Source: Amorphophallus konjac (Eukaryota > Streptophyta > Magnoliopsida > Alismatales > Araceae). Taken from it: a DNA stretch of 64,000 nucleotides. Below, in pieces: positions 21,132 through 32,272 of the stretch; positions within the stretch are counted from its first letter, which is position 1; each line of letters opens with the position of its first letter. Under the pieces are notes generated by a model. That model made no database searches. It had not been told where the DNA came from and worked only from the letters and a program-made list of their open reading frames with translations. The stretch spans positions 128,130,886 to 128,194,885 of the forward strand of contig CM040126.1 of assembly GCA_022559845.1 (NCBI GenBank). Direction: 5' to 3'. The position numbers and the translations under genes are program-made.

Positions 21132-24100
21132 TGTCATGCCCCAAGCCTTTATTACAGCGGAAGACTAGCTCGAGGAATGTGAACAGCCGGCATGGTAAGC
21201 CTCTTGCAAGCAAGAATGATCAGAGCGTAAGACAATCATACACATAAATGTAATTACACAATATTTACTCAAACTTCAACTTATTTCATTAATAATCAAA
21301 TCAAATACTCAATTACAATCACTATTTCAACTTTCTTCATCATACTAGACTCAAGAAATAAGAAAATTACATAGACTCAATCTAAACATGTAGACTTCCT
21401 AAGTCTTCACTCATTCTTCATTCACTCTCGGACCCGCTATTTGAATATTCTGAATCCGATCCTGACTCACTTCCATCTCCTGAAAAGATTAGAAATATGT
21501 AATGAGCACACTTACCCAGTAGGTATCTTCGCATCAACATGAAGGCACTATTAAAGTAATTAACATTTTTGCTCTAGAGGAATAAGGTAAAATCATGCGA
21601 ATGCGATAAATCACAAGTAACCAAAGTAACAAGATGACTATGTAAGATAGAATGAACAAGTATGAACTAGCAAGAATGTAACAAGAATGGCCTTCCATGA
21701 ACAAGAATGTACTAGCTAGTTCACATACTCATCACCCAAACATCTTTTGCTTATGAGCAAGTATTTGGTGAATTTCTGTGGAATATCATGTAACAAGCAA
21801 GAAAGTCATGTACGTGTATTGTGGATTTCACTTATTTATAGAGAAAGTACTTCCAGCGCAATGCGACGCCAGTAGCATCATACCCCATGGTTTACAGTAT
21901 GTTTCTGACAATCAGCCGAGGGGACTAGCATAGATCCCTTGAACATAATCAGTGCTCAATCACATATTCAAGTATAAATCAAGCTATTTCCAGGTTTCAA
22001 GCAATAAAATATGGTCAAGAATGCAAATAAGTTCTTGATAACAATAATCAACAATGAACGCTTCAACTTAGGACATGAGATATCAAGGATGATTTAAGAC
22101 GATGTCATGCTCATGGAAATAATTTGGCAACATAACGGTACATTTATTATCATTCATAATTTAAATTAAGTATCTTTAGACAATAAGCCGAGTCCTAGAC
22201 CATCAAGACTCCATCTAGGAACTTAGAATATCAACCCTTTGGTCAAACCTCGGGTTAAAAGATTTAGAACTGTGATGGTCTAATACTGGGCTGTTACATT
22301 AACATAACGGTCTAGTGTTGGGCCGTTAGAAAGGTTGAATCCAGAAGAAAATAGATATGGACTCAAACAGTGTGACGGTCATATATTGGACCATTATATG
22401 TGCCGGACGGTCGAATGTAGATCCGTTACATATCCAGAATCTGAAAACATCGATAGTGCTTTCTAACAATTGGGCTTTCACGGTATAACCAACTCGGCGT
22501 CCTAGTGGGAATCCCATGCTCACAGAGAATTACGGAGGCCTTGAAACAAGATTTCCTAATCTATTGGAAGGAATATCCAATAGAGAGGTCCTCATGTTCA
22601 AGAATATGTTCCTATAGTGCAAAGTGTGAACTAATGGCCATATACCGGAATATATGCCATGTACTTAAAGAAATTGACTCTATAGAAAAGAATGTGTAAC
22701 GATGTGAAACCATGATAAAAACTCCGTCATTACATCTTTTAAAATCATAGTGTAAATATAAAACTATAGAGTTTAGCTTAATGAAATTAACATATGCTTG
22801 AAATAACTAGAGATGCTTTTAAACATGCAATTTCTATCATAAGTCAATTTATAATCTCAAGGTCATGAAAATAGTTCAAAACTTAGATAACTACGCTTAT
22901 TTATAAGTAAACTTGATTGTTCTTCAATTCTGTCTTGAATTGCTTGAATAAAGTACTCTGGCGGTCTAAGATGGGGGCGTCACAGTGCTGTGACGGCTTA
23001 TCGTGGGGCTGTCAGAGTGTTGTAACGCACTGCTTCTGGGCCGTCAGAGATAACAGAGAAATTTAAATACAACAGAGGGTGTGACGGCTTATCGTAGGGC
23101 CGTTATATCATGTGACGGTCCTACCTTAATCCGTCAGAGGTTCTGCTGACAGTAAATATAATAGGAAACTATGAAAATCTATCATGCTTGGAAATCAAAA
23201 TTCTTAAACTATTCTAGTCATGAAAAACGAAGTATAGGCCATCTACATGCATAGGTTGAAATGAATTAAGAGTAAAAATATATTTTATCTTTGATTAAGG
23301 CTAAGGATATGCAGGTATACACAACCCTACTAAAATATAAAATTCATGATCTATAATACATATAATCAATCAAAATCAGAGGGTTTTTATCTCTAACATG
23401 ATGTTCTTGCCGTTCATGAGATAACCTACCTCTTTACTGGGCTTTAAACTTCTAATTTGAGTCTTCAAGGGTTGCCCTAGTTCTTCTCTTCCTGAGATTT
23501 TTCACGTCACCCTAACTCCTCAGTATGTTGACCTAAGGATGTGAAATTTGGAGGTTAGGAAGATGAAACTAAGAGGAACAAAAAGTTCCAAAGCATCTAA
23601 CTCTAATTATATCGTTTAGCTTCTCTAATTTCTTGATCTTCAGCACCGTGTTGCACAGTTTCCTGGGTTGGCGTGATGAAACCAGCAACTTTGGAAGATC
23701 CTAACTCCTTGGATACTCGACCTCCTAACACGAAATTTTGAGAGTTATTAGACATTAGTATTAGAAATAAAAAGTTCCAAAGGACTTACCCGAGATTATA
23801 TCTCCTTACCTTGTTTCTTCACGAGCCAAAAGTAAGGGTCGCTCAGTTCAGAACTGGGCTCTATTTATAGGGTTTTGGCTAGGGTTTGAGGATTAGATTG
23901 ATTTTAGAGTCCTTAGTTGGCCAGAACCTGATCCTTAAGAGTCCCTAGTAACCTTGCATATTCTTCTAATTAGGTCTCTTGTAGATAGGATCCCAAAGAT
24001 CCAATCTTTTTGTTCTTTCTTCCATTCACGGAACTGATAGAGTGTAACGGTCCAAACTGGGCGCGTTACATTACTGTGGCGGTCGCACGATAGACCGCTA

Positions 24101-24408
24101 CATCCACTGTGCACAGAATTCAATTTTATTCAAACTCTTTTTGTTAATTATCCACATAATTATCTATATAAGGGGTATTTTATCCTTATAATTCGTGAAT
24201 AGGCTAAATAACCTTCTAGAATATGGGTCAAACTTTATGGGCTTGGTCCTTGAACCTATTGGGCTTTATTTATTAAGGTTGACATAATTGGGCCTTATAA
24301 TGATTTATTTAACCCAATATTCATTAATTAATTCATTTAGACCCTTAATAATTCTAGAAAATTCTAAATTATATCAAAAATACTTTATAAAAATTCTAGG
24401 GCACTACA
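21132..24408 (-). mobile_element. Solo LTR of a Tekay-type gypsy element
   Basis: A 3277-bp sequence with TG...CA ends (TGTCATGCCCC...GGGCACTACA) and a perfect 5-bp duplication. It is collinear with the LTR of the Tekay element at 26858-39331: GAGCACACTT.CCCAGTAGGTATCTTCG near 21500 and 34667, TCATGAGATAACCTACCTCT near 23415 and 36585, and the minus-strand TATA (CTATTTATAGGG, about 23860). There is no internal region, so it arose by LTR-LTR recombination. Minus orientation is set by the shared sequence and the TATA direction. It contains many 20-bp RYGGYN-N8-NRCCRY dyads. There is no coding capacity. Confidence 0.9.
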
Positions 24409-24413
24409 AACAA

Positions 24414-24972
24414 TGTCAAGGGGATGTCCCCCCTCCAGTTTAGCCTGAGGAGCAGCCTCCTCCACCTTCACCTCATCACATGGATCCCGAGATGCCTTCT
24501 CCACCATAGTTCTATCCTGGAGAGTCCTCCACTCAGGGGGCCGCACAACACTCTTGGGTAGATTATGAGACTTTTGACAGGCGGTTTACTGGGCTAGAGG
24601 CTCGTGTGGACACTTTTGGGGATCGACTTTCTACCTTCGGGGATCGCGTCGACCCTATGGGTAATGTGATTGACACTATGTCAAGTCGCATAGATTCCTT
24701 CTCCACTATTTTGGATACCCTCTCCACTCAGATGGCCACACTCTCCACCCATATGACGAGCCTCACGACAGCGTTGCTGATTCCAGTCAGGCCTTCCACA
24801 TCATGAACATGACACTTCTTGGAATGTAGCGCCGTGATGCGGCTCGTGACCTCTCCATTGGCCGTATTCAGGATAGTCTTCAGATTCAAGATCATTCTCT
24901 TTATGACATCCGCCGCCGCCTTGGTTACCAGCCTCCTCCTCCAGAGGATCAGCATCCTGCAGATTCCCCATG
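24414..24972 (+). pseudogene. Copia A 3' ORF, C-terminal part
   Basis: It resumes the 20505 frame exactly after the solo LTR and its duplication: 3282 bp, divisible by three. Two in-frame TAG codons (24441-24443, 24507-24509) and TGA at 24804-24806 interrupt it. The region 24560-24800 has repeated heptad-like units (DTFGDRLSTFGDRVDPMGNVIDTM, DSFSTILDTLSTQMATLSTHM), so a coiled coil is likely. A shifted frame then gives RDAARDLSIGRIQDSLQIQDHSLYDIRRRLGYQ and a Pro-rich end with stop at 24970-24972. Confidence 0.72.
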
Positions 24973-25415
24973 AGGATTTTTCTTTTGTATCTACCTCTGG
25001 AATGCTATACTTCGGTTTTGTGTCTCTTGGGTCCCCCTTCGTCTATCCTATCCCCTTTTGATAATGCCAAAGGGGGAGAAGTGGTAGTGCAGGTTTTATA
25101 TTTATATATGTCAGTATGTTCGTATGTTTGCATGCATGATCATGTGAGGATCCTTGTGTCAGTTCTGCATTTATTTTTCCAGTAGAGTCTTGCACTCATT
25201 GTCTCAAGCATCAATGTACCCTGTAATGGAATGATGAAATAAATGCAATTGGTGTTTGATCTCCAATGGTTTGCTCTTATGTTTCATTTCCTATCTATTT
25301 GGCAAATAATGTGTTGAATGGCTGTTTTATTCACCTTGTGGTTTATCGACCTTACTAGGCACCAATTTGCTTAAAGGCATGCCAATGCTCTTGTAATCTA
25401 GAGTTTTGTCATCAT
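24973..25415 (+). other. Copia A 3' untranslated region
   Basis: No coding signal. It contains a PPT-like AAAGGGGGAGAAGTGG at about 25068-25083 (typical of SIRE elements just after the 3' ORF) and AT-rich sequence leading to the main polypurine tract. Confidence 0.6.
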
Positions 25416-25430
25416 CAAAAAGGGAGAGAT
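25416..25430 (+). other. Polypurine tract, copia A
   Basis: CATCAAAAAGGGAGAGAT directly precedes the 3' LTR. It primes plus-strand DNA synthesis in related elements. One G of the usual GGGGGAGAT is A here. Confidence 0.85.
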
Positions 25431-26857
25431 TATTGAGTCTCTCCAGGTGATTTTGATGATAACAAAACCCCGGAATTACAACCTAAGTAATAACTGGCTT
25501 AAACCTCTCTCAAGCCTTCCTTAAGCCAGCAAATGCCTATATTCACCTTGGTTCAATGAATTGCCCAGGATAAGCTCAACCAACTCATTTTGATTGGAAC
25601 AACACGTGGTCATAAAATAAACTATTCACAAATCATGTTTTACTGGCTAACTCTCTTAAAAATGTAGATTTTCCAGCCAGCGGTCGACCGCCAGTCAGGG
25701 GCCGGTCGACTGGTTTTCCCAGCGTTGAAAGCTTCATTCCTGTAAAATTCCGATCGACTGCCTCATATAGTCCGGTCGACCGCCATCTTCGAGGCAGCAA
25801 TTGTTGACTTGTGTTCTTCAACGTGAGAAGGCCCTTTCATTAGATTTGTTTAATCCCAAAGTCACCAGACTTGCCATGATTTGTGGATCTGGTTCCTGAC
25901 TTGTCTCTTGACCATCCAAGATCTATAAAAATATCACCTTGGGGTCAAAAACCCTAATCACTCAAGGGAGATCAAAAGAGGCTATCAATGGGAGAAAGAG
26001 TGCTGCCACTGTAGTTCCATGAACATTGCTTCGGGGAAGAACTTCTTCATCCATTTCCAAGTTTTTGAAGATCATCAGCATGCCATTCAAGTGAAGATTT
26101 AGCTAAGGAGAAAGCTTTATCCAAGATCATCTTCATCTATTAAGGGGGAGCTTAAATATGAGTTTTTCATTTTGTGTTTCTCCCATGTTTTTCATCAAGC
26201 TTCAAGGGTGTGATCTTGTACTTTTAAACACTTGTGTGTGTGTGGATCTACGCAGATCGTGTGTGTGTGTGCACGCGGTTCTTCTTGTTTTCACATCTCT
26301 TCGTGATTCAGTGCTTGTACACCTTCGTGGGAGTTCCGAACTCCTCACGTGTGTGTGTCTATGTTTTGATCTTGTAATCCTTTACAAGATAATGTGGGAA
26401 TCCTCACAGATCGTGAGGGGTGGACATAGGTTGCCGTTGTTACATCTGAACCACCTAAAAATCATTGTCCATTGTATGATTTGTTCCTTTTCTTCTATCC
26501 CCATTCTGTGCATCACTTGTATAGATGTTTGGTTGCATTGTTTGAGTTAGATCTAGTGTAATTTATCATTTTCATATTAGATTTTGGGTATATTAAAAGG
26601 TGGGTTCGGATCGGCAAGGCAAACCCTGTCAGAAAGATAACATCTTGCGTGAGTAGAATCTCCGGATTCTCACCTCCGTCATCGTACCTAAGATCGGTTA
26701 AGTGCGATAGATTCTATTAGATCTCAAAGTTTTTATATAGATCTGGAATTCATTACAGCTATTATTCACACTTGTTTGAATTGGGAAAGAAGTTTTTTAA
26801 AAGTTTGTATACACCCAATTCACCCCCTTCTTGGTTGTCATTGATCGCGGGACTTCA
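25431..26857 (+). repeat. Copia A 3' LTR
   Basis: 1427 bp, from TATTGAGTCTC (the terminal TG has become TA) to GGGACTTCA. It contains four GGTCGAC-type palindromes (25678-25793), a TATA box CTATAAAAATA (about 25923), TG-rich tracts, and the conserved GAGGGGTGGACATAGG...GAACCACC block near 26416-26455. It matches the truncated 5' LTR closely from about 25686 on. Its right flank (26858) is the Tekay LTR. Confidence 0.93.
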
Positions 26858-26989
26858 CTCTAGACTACTTAAAGACTCATGACAATCTAAGTCTTCTCTC
26901 GTGCATTTAATCATCACTCTCGGACCCAACACTAGCATAGTTCGAATCCGACTCACTGGAATTTCTTGAAAAGATTGGAAAAGTGGGTA
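26858..26989 (-). repeat. Tekay LTR, outer fragment
   Basis: Resembles about 21355-21495 of the solo LTR (AAGTCTTC.CTC...CACTCTCGGACCC...TTGAAAAGATT). It is cut on the left by copia A (26857) and on the right by element B, whose duplication GGGTA is 26985-26989. Confidence 0.8.
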
Positions 26990-29350
26990 TGATGGGGGCA
27001 TCCCTCGCCCCCTCCACTTCTTTTGACGCTCAGATTGCTCATCAGCGTGCGCCATTGTGTTCGTCATAATTTTATGAGTCATCATCATGTAATTTTCCCT
27101 TTATTTGAGTCATGTACCTAGGTTAGTAGGTTATCTACCAAAGTCTTGTGTCATTGTGTTGGTTTGATAGGCTATTAGGCCCAACTAATGGGCTAGGCCC
27201 AGGGGCGCCCCTCCCTTGGAGTGCTTGGTCAATAGTTGTTTAGTCAGGGTCATTTTCATCCTAGGAAAAGTCTAATGTCTATAAATAGGCCCCCACTCAT
27301 CTCATATGTAACAACTTTTGCATGAATATTGAAATCCAAAATTCCAAATCCCACTAGACCTCTCTCTCATTATCTCTCTCTCTATTGGGGTGGATTCCCC
27401 TCTCTCTCTTTCTATCTCTTCTCTCTCTCTCTCTCTCTCTCCACCCAAGGGGGGCTACGCCCTACCCTCTCTCTCCTCCCCTTCCCAACCACCCCTCTCC
27501 CACCTACCCCATTAAAGGCCTCTCCCCTTCCCCATAGCCCTCTTTACTCCACCCCCTAGTCCCAAGAGAGCTCCACCCAATCCCCACTCCACCCTCCAAC
27601 CCCCAACTACCCATTTCCCTTCCCCAAGCTTCACTCCACCTTCCCAAGACATCTCTTCCCATCCCCAAGACCACCATTGATCACCCCCCATCAAAGAAAA
27701 TTCAAACTCACATTCCCTCCACCCACTTGTGCCTCCCTCACCTTCCTCCTCTCCCTTCAAGCCCAAATTCGTAGCTCCTCTCTCACCCACTGAAAACACC
27801 CCATTCTCGACCCCATTCTCTCTCTCCCTCATCTTAGAACACCCCCTCCCAGGCCCCCTCACAACTAGGGGTCACTCCCACACCTATTCACCCCATTTCC
27901 GCTTCCATTTACCCCATTTCTCCCACCACCTTCCACCTACAGTTCGCAGGTTGCAGGTGGTAGAAGTCTAGCGACTTGCAGAAGGTGTCACGTCGTCATC
28001 CTGAGGCTTCTGAAGGCGCTTCATACATTTTCAGAATCGTCTTCGAGTCAGCTTTCCAACGGCGGTGGTTGCGTCATCGTCCGAACAACGAGCTGCCCGG
28101 GAGAGCCATTCTCCCCCAACTGCGCGAAGCTGCCCTGACAGGAGACCAGAGCCGGAGTGGAAGCTCGTCTGCGACGTTCCTGTTGGGAATCTAATCAAGA
28201 GTTCTTCGGCAAAAGTCTTCTACTTCGAGTCTTCTACCATCCCCAAGAAGCAGAGTTCATTTTGGAGACCGGAGCTGAAAGTTATCAATTTTCTCCCCCG
28301 AGCGCGGGGTTGTACTTCCACTCTGTCTGCATCGACCCTCCTTTAGTGTTCAGAGGGTACCAGATTACTCCGACATCATTTCGCATCCCCGTCAGTTCGG
28401 CTTCTAAGTAGACCCATCAACGGTTCCAACAGCTCTGACGGCACCTGATTACGAGCTTGGGAGGGTTCGTGGCATTCTCTGTTTCCTGCTGTTGGGAACC
28501 TGAAGCTATCCGAACAGAGGATCTATTACCCTGTTCAAGCCCCTACCCCGACCAGCAGTGGTACCAGAAGAAATCAAGAAAATTCTGGTGTCTTCCCGGT
28601 CCAGCTACGAAGAGTTTCTCACTGGTTTCGTCTTCATAAAAAATCCAGAGTGGCCGCAGTGTCAAGAGAACCGACTATCTGTCCAAAAGAGCAGAGAATG
28701 GTCAGAATCGGCTTCGGCAACATTTTCTTGTTTCTAGCTGGATTTTCCCCCTTTCGCTTGGCCGGCTGAAGGCCCCTCCCTGCGTGGAGGTAGTTTTGGC
28801 TGTATCAACTTAACCCCAACCCCGAGATCCCCCCCCTTGCAAGGGGTGTAGTTCATGTATTAATTCAGGTCGCAGGTTTGATGCTCCATCGATGCGGCGT
28901 GCGGGTGCATACCCACGCCTCCTCGCTCGCCCCCGTCTCCGGCCGGAGTCGGCGTCTTCACGCCGGCTAGGTGAGCCTCGGTCCCTCTCTTGGCTGGTTT
29001 CAATTCATTGCTAGCATAGTATTATCGCCATTATTTCGTCGGACGGTGAATGAGAGCTCGGCCCTAAATTGCTAGTGCCGTGAGTGACCACCGCGGGCGA
29101 GTTGTGAGTGAACCATTACATCCCACACCCTTGGTGTGCTGGCCGCCCATGATTTGGGCATCCCAGGCCCATTTGGGGTTCTCCCCAGGCTATCCAACCT
29201 TTGGAGCCTCAAGGACCCGCCTCGGACCCTCTCCATCATCGCCAAGTTACCTTCGGGCACTAATGTGCGCCAAGCGAGTGAGCTCGCTAGTGTGAGTCTG
29301 CTGCCCAACTTGAATGCTTACAAAATAGGTCCAAGGGTGGTTTTACATCA
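26990..29350 (+). repeat. Element B 5' LTR
   Basis: 2361 bp, TGATGGGGGC...GTTTTACATCA. It has a TATA box TATAAATA (27280-27287), then a (CT)n-rich leader (about 27358-27450) and a long C-rich tract (27470-27720). The open frames in this C-rich part (for example 27329-27559) are low-complexity and are not credible genes. Same order in the 3' LTR. Confidence 0.95.
27280..27287 (+). promoter_or_regulatory. TATA box, element B 5' LTR
   Basis: GTCTATAAATAGGCCCC, conserved in the 3' LTR (TATAAATA 32595-32602), followed about 70 nt on by the pyrimidine-rich leader. Confidence 0.7.
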
Positions 29351-29352
29351 AG

Positions 29353-29364
29353 TGGTATCAGAGC
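29353..29364 (+). other. Primer-binding site (Met tRNA), element B
   Basis: TGGTATCAGAGC two bases after the LTR end. Confidence 0.95.
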
Positions 29365-29427
29365 AAGTTCACAACTTGTCTCTATCAAGTTGGTCCTAGG
29401 GCATGTTTATGCATTTAGAGTCCTCGG

Positions 29428-30831
29428 TTGCATCTCTTGTCCACTAGTATGGCCACCTCATACCGACCTTACCAATCGGCCCTCTCCATAAGTCCAAACC
29501 ACCAAGGGATGCCTACCACTAACACACATAACCTCCCTGGCCATGTCAACTACCTCATGAAGGCCTTGACCTATGCCAATGAGCGGCTTGATAACATATC
29601 GGGTCGACTCAACCAACTTGGAGAAAATGGGCCCACCCCAAGGACGGACGATAGAATGGTCCCTCTCCCACTTCCCACCTTTGATGGAACCTTTCCTAGA
29701 GAATATTTAGATTGGGAAGCTACAATGGACCATTACTTTGAAAGGAATCCCCTGTCCGAGGATAGGAAGGTTCAATGTGCCAAAATGCAACTAACCAAAA
29801 GGGCTCAAACTCATTGGGTTAAAATTGAAGGCTTAAGGATAATTAGAAGGGAAGCTCCCCTCACCACATGGGAGGATATGAAGGAACAACTTAGGGCAAG
29901 ATATGGTTTCCCCTCCTACCCGAATCACAAAAGCCCAAGGAGCATTTCAACTCCACCATCCCCAGCCGACCAACCCAAGAACCTAATCCCCCATTCCCCA
30001 CCACTTCCCACCTATCCTATCCCGACCACCACATCTACACCCTACCTACAAATTCTCACCACAACCATAGCTCCACAAACCCAATTGGACCCCATGACCA
30101 CCCCTCCACCTAGGCCCATGACGACCACCACCCCCCAACCTAAATTTCCCCACCAAACCCATATCCCACAAGCTCCCTTGAACCCCACCACTATCCCTCC
30201 ATCACCCCCAAAGAAAGATGCACCTCGCAAGGCCAACCAACCTAAACCCCCTCGCCCAACCCACCTTCCACTTCCAACCCCAACCCTACCCCAACCTAGG
30301 CCACCACTACTTCCACTCCCAACCCAAGTTCGACCTCACTCACCACCCCGGGTGCACCATGCCCCAACCATCATCACCCCATCTCCACAAGACCTTCCCA
30401 TTCCCTTGAGAAAGGAGGCCATACCCACTCACATAGGAATAGTTGCTAGCCCGGACCCTCTCCCCGCCCATAAGGAAGCCCAAGTTCACACCAATAGTAA
30501 GGAAGAGCCTCAACCCTTCACCACTTCAAATAGTCTGGATCTTCAAGAGCCACAAACCTTCACAAATGGCACCATAATCATAGATGGGCCCCTAGCTAGA
30601 TGGCTAAAGGAGAGACCAAATCACCCCATCATGTCCCATGTTTTCCCTCCCATAGAACAAGACCTTCCCATAGTGCCCTTGTTCTCCTATCACACCACAA
30701 TCCAAGCGTCCTATCAAGTGGAGACCTTAGAGGACCTTCTCAAGGGCTTAGCATGGCAATTAGAGATGACTGGCATGTTGACCCCTAGGGTCGAACAACT
30801 AGGAGCCTTGGCCTCCTACACCTATGCATAG
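29428..30831 (+). CDS. Gag-like protein of element B
   Basis: A 467-codon frame. ATG at 29449 (MATSYRPYQSALS) is a second candidate start. A retrotransposon gag domain of Ty3 type occupies about residues 85-165 (PLPTFDGTFPREYLDWEATMDHYFERNPLSEDRKVQCAKMQLTKRAQTHWVKIEG...WEDMKEQLRARYGF). A long Pro/Thr-rich low-complexity part follows (residues 170-330). The C-terminus (GPLARWLKERPNHPIMSHVF...YHTTIQASYQVETLEDLLKGLAWQLEMTGML) matches, by eye, the element E protein (SWLKIGLIPKPPYYPSM...FHTTFRSSHHVDTLEDLIKGLDLQLKLTCML). There is no zinc knuckle. The frame has no internal break. TAG stop. Confidence 0.8.
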   Translation: MHLLSTSMATSYRPYQSALSISPNHQGMPTTNTHNLPGHVNYLMKALTYANERLDNISGRLNQLGENGPTPRTDDRMVPLPLPTFDGTFPREYLDWEATMDHYFERNPLSEDRKVQCAKMQLTKRAQTHWVKIEGLRIIRREAPLTTWEDMKEQLRARYGFPSYPNHKSPRSISTPPSPADQPKNLIPHSPPLPTYPIPTTTSTPYLQILTTTIAPQTQLDPMTTPPPRPMTTTTPQPKFPHQTHIPQAPLNPTTIPPSPPKKDAPRKANQPKPPRPTHLPLPTPTLPQPRPPLLPLPTQVRPHSPPRVHHAPTIITPSPQDLPIPLRKEAIPTHIGIVASPDPLPAHKEAQVHTNSKEEPQPFTTSNSLDLQEPQTFTNGTIIIDGPLARWLKERPNHPIMSHVFPPIEQDLPIVPLFSYHTTIQASYQVETLEDLLKGLAWQLEMTGMLTPRVEQLGALASYTYA

Positions 30832-30845
30832 GGTCCATCACCTCA

Positions 30846-31778
30846 ATGTGCACCATTAGTTGCTACACTAGTGACCTTCTCTTATTCCTCCATATACCCG
30901 ATAAGCCTGATGCTATCCGTAAATTAGAGTTGCTTATCTCGGGTAGAACGTCGAGCCCTCCATTCATGGCCGACCATCCCACCAAAAACTTCGGCCCAAT
31001 TATTTCACTAGAGGAGGATGAATCACCACTATGTGAGGACCATGAGGACCTAGAGTTCCTCTCCCTAAGTGACCCTTATCATGACCCCTTCGATCCCTTC
31101 CTATACCCACCCACCTTACTCACCACCAACCTTTTCCTACCCCAACCAACCATGTTGGACCAAGCCCACCTCTCCCAAGACCCAGTCCACACCAAGGGAA
31201 CCATGACCATGGGTGAAATACACTTAGGAAACAATGAAGAGCCCCTCTCCATGATACCCACCTTCCTAGATCCTTTCGACCCTTTCACATGGAAGATCAA
31301 GGGCCACCCCACACCCATGCACATGGAGGTCATCTCTAGGATAGGAGTGCATAAGTCTTGGCACAACACACCACTTGGCATGATTAGAAAGTCAGGTCCA
31401 TTCATTCACATCACCCACATGTCAAGTAGGAAGCATGAGTGGTCCCTATTTGGGTGTAACGGTCCTCCTCAATTCACCATTGGTCTTATGTATGCTAGAA
31501 ACCTACATGGGTGTCCGGGTCCTCCAACATTCATCACACTCACTCATAAGAGGGACACCTATGGATGCCCCGGTACTCCCAAATCATTCAAAGTCTTCAT
31601 AACATCAATGCATGATAGGTCTATATGTGGTTGCCCTGGACCACCTTTGCATACCATACATTGTCCACTCACACCGCATCATAGTGCATGGCATATGCAT
31701 CTGATCAAGTATCAAGCAACAAGCAGTGAGATTCACAACAAGCGGGTAAAAACTCATGGGCGCCACTTGGAATTCTAA
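30846..31778 (+). CDS. Second ORF of element B, unknown function
   Basis: 310 codons in a different frame, 14 nt after the gag-like stop. I do not recognise a domain. It is acidic in the first third (EEDESPLCEDHEDLEF) and rich in Pro and His. Four short units near the C-terminus centre on GC(P/N)G(P/T)P with spacing of about 20-25 residues (LFGCNGPPQF, LHGCPGPPTF, TYGCPGTPKS, ICGCPGPPLH). The region corresponding in element E is not clearly open. It may be a separately translated product or a relic of pol that has diverged beyond recognition. Confidence 0.5.
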   Translation: MCTISCYTSDLLLFLHIPDKPDAIRKLELLISGRTSSPPFMADHPTKNFGPIISLEEDESPLCEDHEDLEFLSLSDPYHDPFDPFLYPPTLLTTNLFLPQPTMLDQAHLSQDPVHTKGTMTMGEIHLGNNEEPLSMIPTFLDPFDPFTWKIKGHPTPMHMEVISRIGVHKSWHNTPLGMIRKSGPFIHITHMSSRKHEWSLFGCNGPPQFTIGLMYARNLHGCPGPPTFITLTHKRDTYGCPGTPKSFKVFITSMHDRSICGCPGPPLHTIHCPLTPHHSAWHMHLIKYQATSSEIHNKRVKTHGRHLEF

Positions 31779-31853
31779 GTTGGTAACTTGACGATGATGA
31801 CTTTGGAGTGGCTCTACCCTAGGGTCACCTCCAATTTGAGGGCACGAGGACTT

Positions 31854-31962
31854 GGACCTTGCCAAGTTCCGAGTGATTTTGGCAACCCGACTTGCGGGTT
31901 GGACTTACCGATGGGTTTTGGGATTCACCCCATTTCTCATGTGGTGGATCCGGCACCCTCTA
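31854..31962 (+). pseudogene. Relic of integrase C-terminal (GPY/F) tail in element B
   Basis: In the frame of 31788 the sequence reads GPCQVPSDFGNPTCGLDLPMGFGIHPISHVVD. This fits the end of gypsy integrases: GP(F/Y)xV...G...Y.LDLP..FGI.P.F.V.D. The enzyme core upstream is absent. So the element is likely to descend from a gypsy element by internal deletion. Confidence 0.65.
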
Positions 31963-32236
31963 AGGGCACCGCGATGGATCGTAGTGAGTGTCTTGAGCTT
32001 ACACCTATCCTTGCGAGAGACACCCTCGGAGTGCCACCACAAATTAGTCTGAGAGCCCGACGTGAGCACACGGCGGCAATACTAGGCAAGCAAGATCCCA
32101 TCGCCAGCATGAGGGTGTGTCCGATTCACTTTGACGAGCTGAAGCGCCCTTCTCCGGCTATGAGTGAAGGTTGAGTTTGGAGATCGTGGTTCGCCCGGAG
32201 CTGCATTTTGGTGTACTACTTCCCCGGTGGACCCAT

Positions 32237-32272
32237 ACTCGACGGGGTCGAGTTTTCCCCACCCCGGGGGTA
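32237..32272 (+). other. Hairpin and polypurine tract of element B
   Basis: ACTCGACGGGGTCGAGT (32237-32253) is a perfect 7-bp stem around GGG. TTTTCCCCACC and CCGGGGGTA then lead to the LTR at 32273. The same 17 nt occur at the same place in element E. Confidence 0.8.

Larger units (their letters stand above)
13345..26857 (+). mobile_element. Ty1/copia element A, SIRE/Maximus lineage
   Basis: A plus-strand copia element: 5'-truncated LTR, Met-tRNA primer site, gag with two zinc knuckles, protease, integrase, RT, RNase H, a separate 3' ORF, polypurine tract and 3' LTR. Order (IN before RT) and the large 3' ORF place it in the SIRE/Maximus group. It has several nonsense codons, frameshifts and an integrase deletion, so it is dead. 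It was itself invaded by a Tekay solo LTR (21132-24408). Its right flank is Tekay LTR sequence, so A inserted into that LTR. Confidence 0.93.

Noticed and set aside
21127..24418. 10-bp target duplication of a Mutator-like DNA element (AACAATGTCA)
   Set aside because: The LTR itself begins TGTCA and the host continues TGTCA by chance. Ends TG...CA, collinearity with the Tekay LTR and a 5-bp AACAA fit a solo LTR, and no terminal inverted repeats of Mutator type are seen.
27329..27971. Short ORFs in the element B LTRs (also 32644-33313)
   Set aside because: They come from the (CT)n leader and C-rich tract, and differ between the two LTR copies in length and frame.
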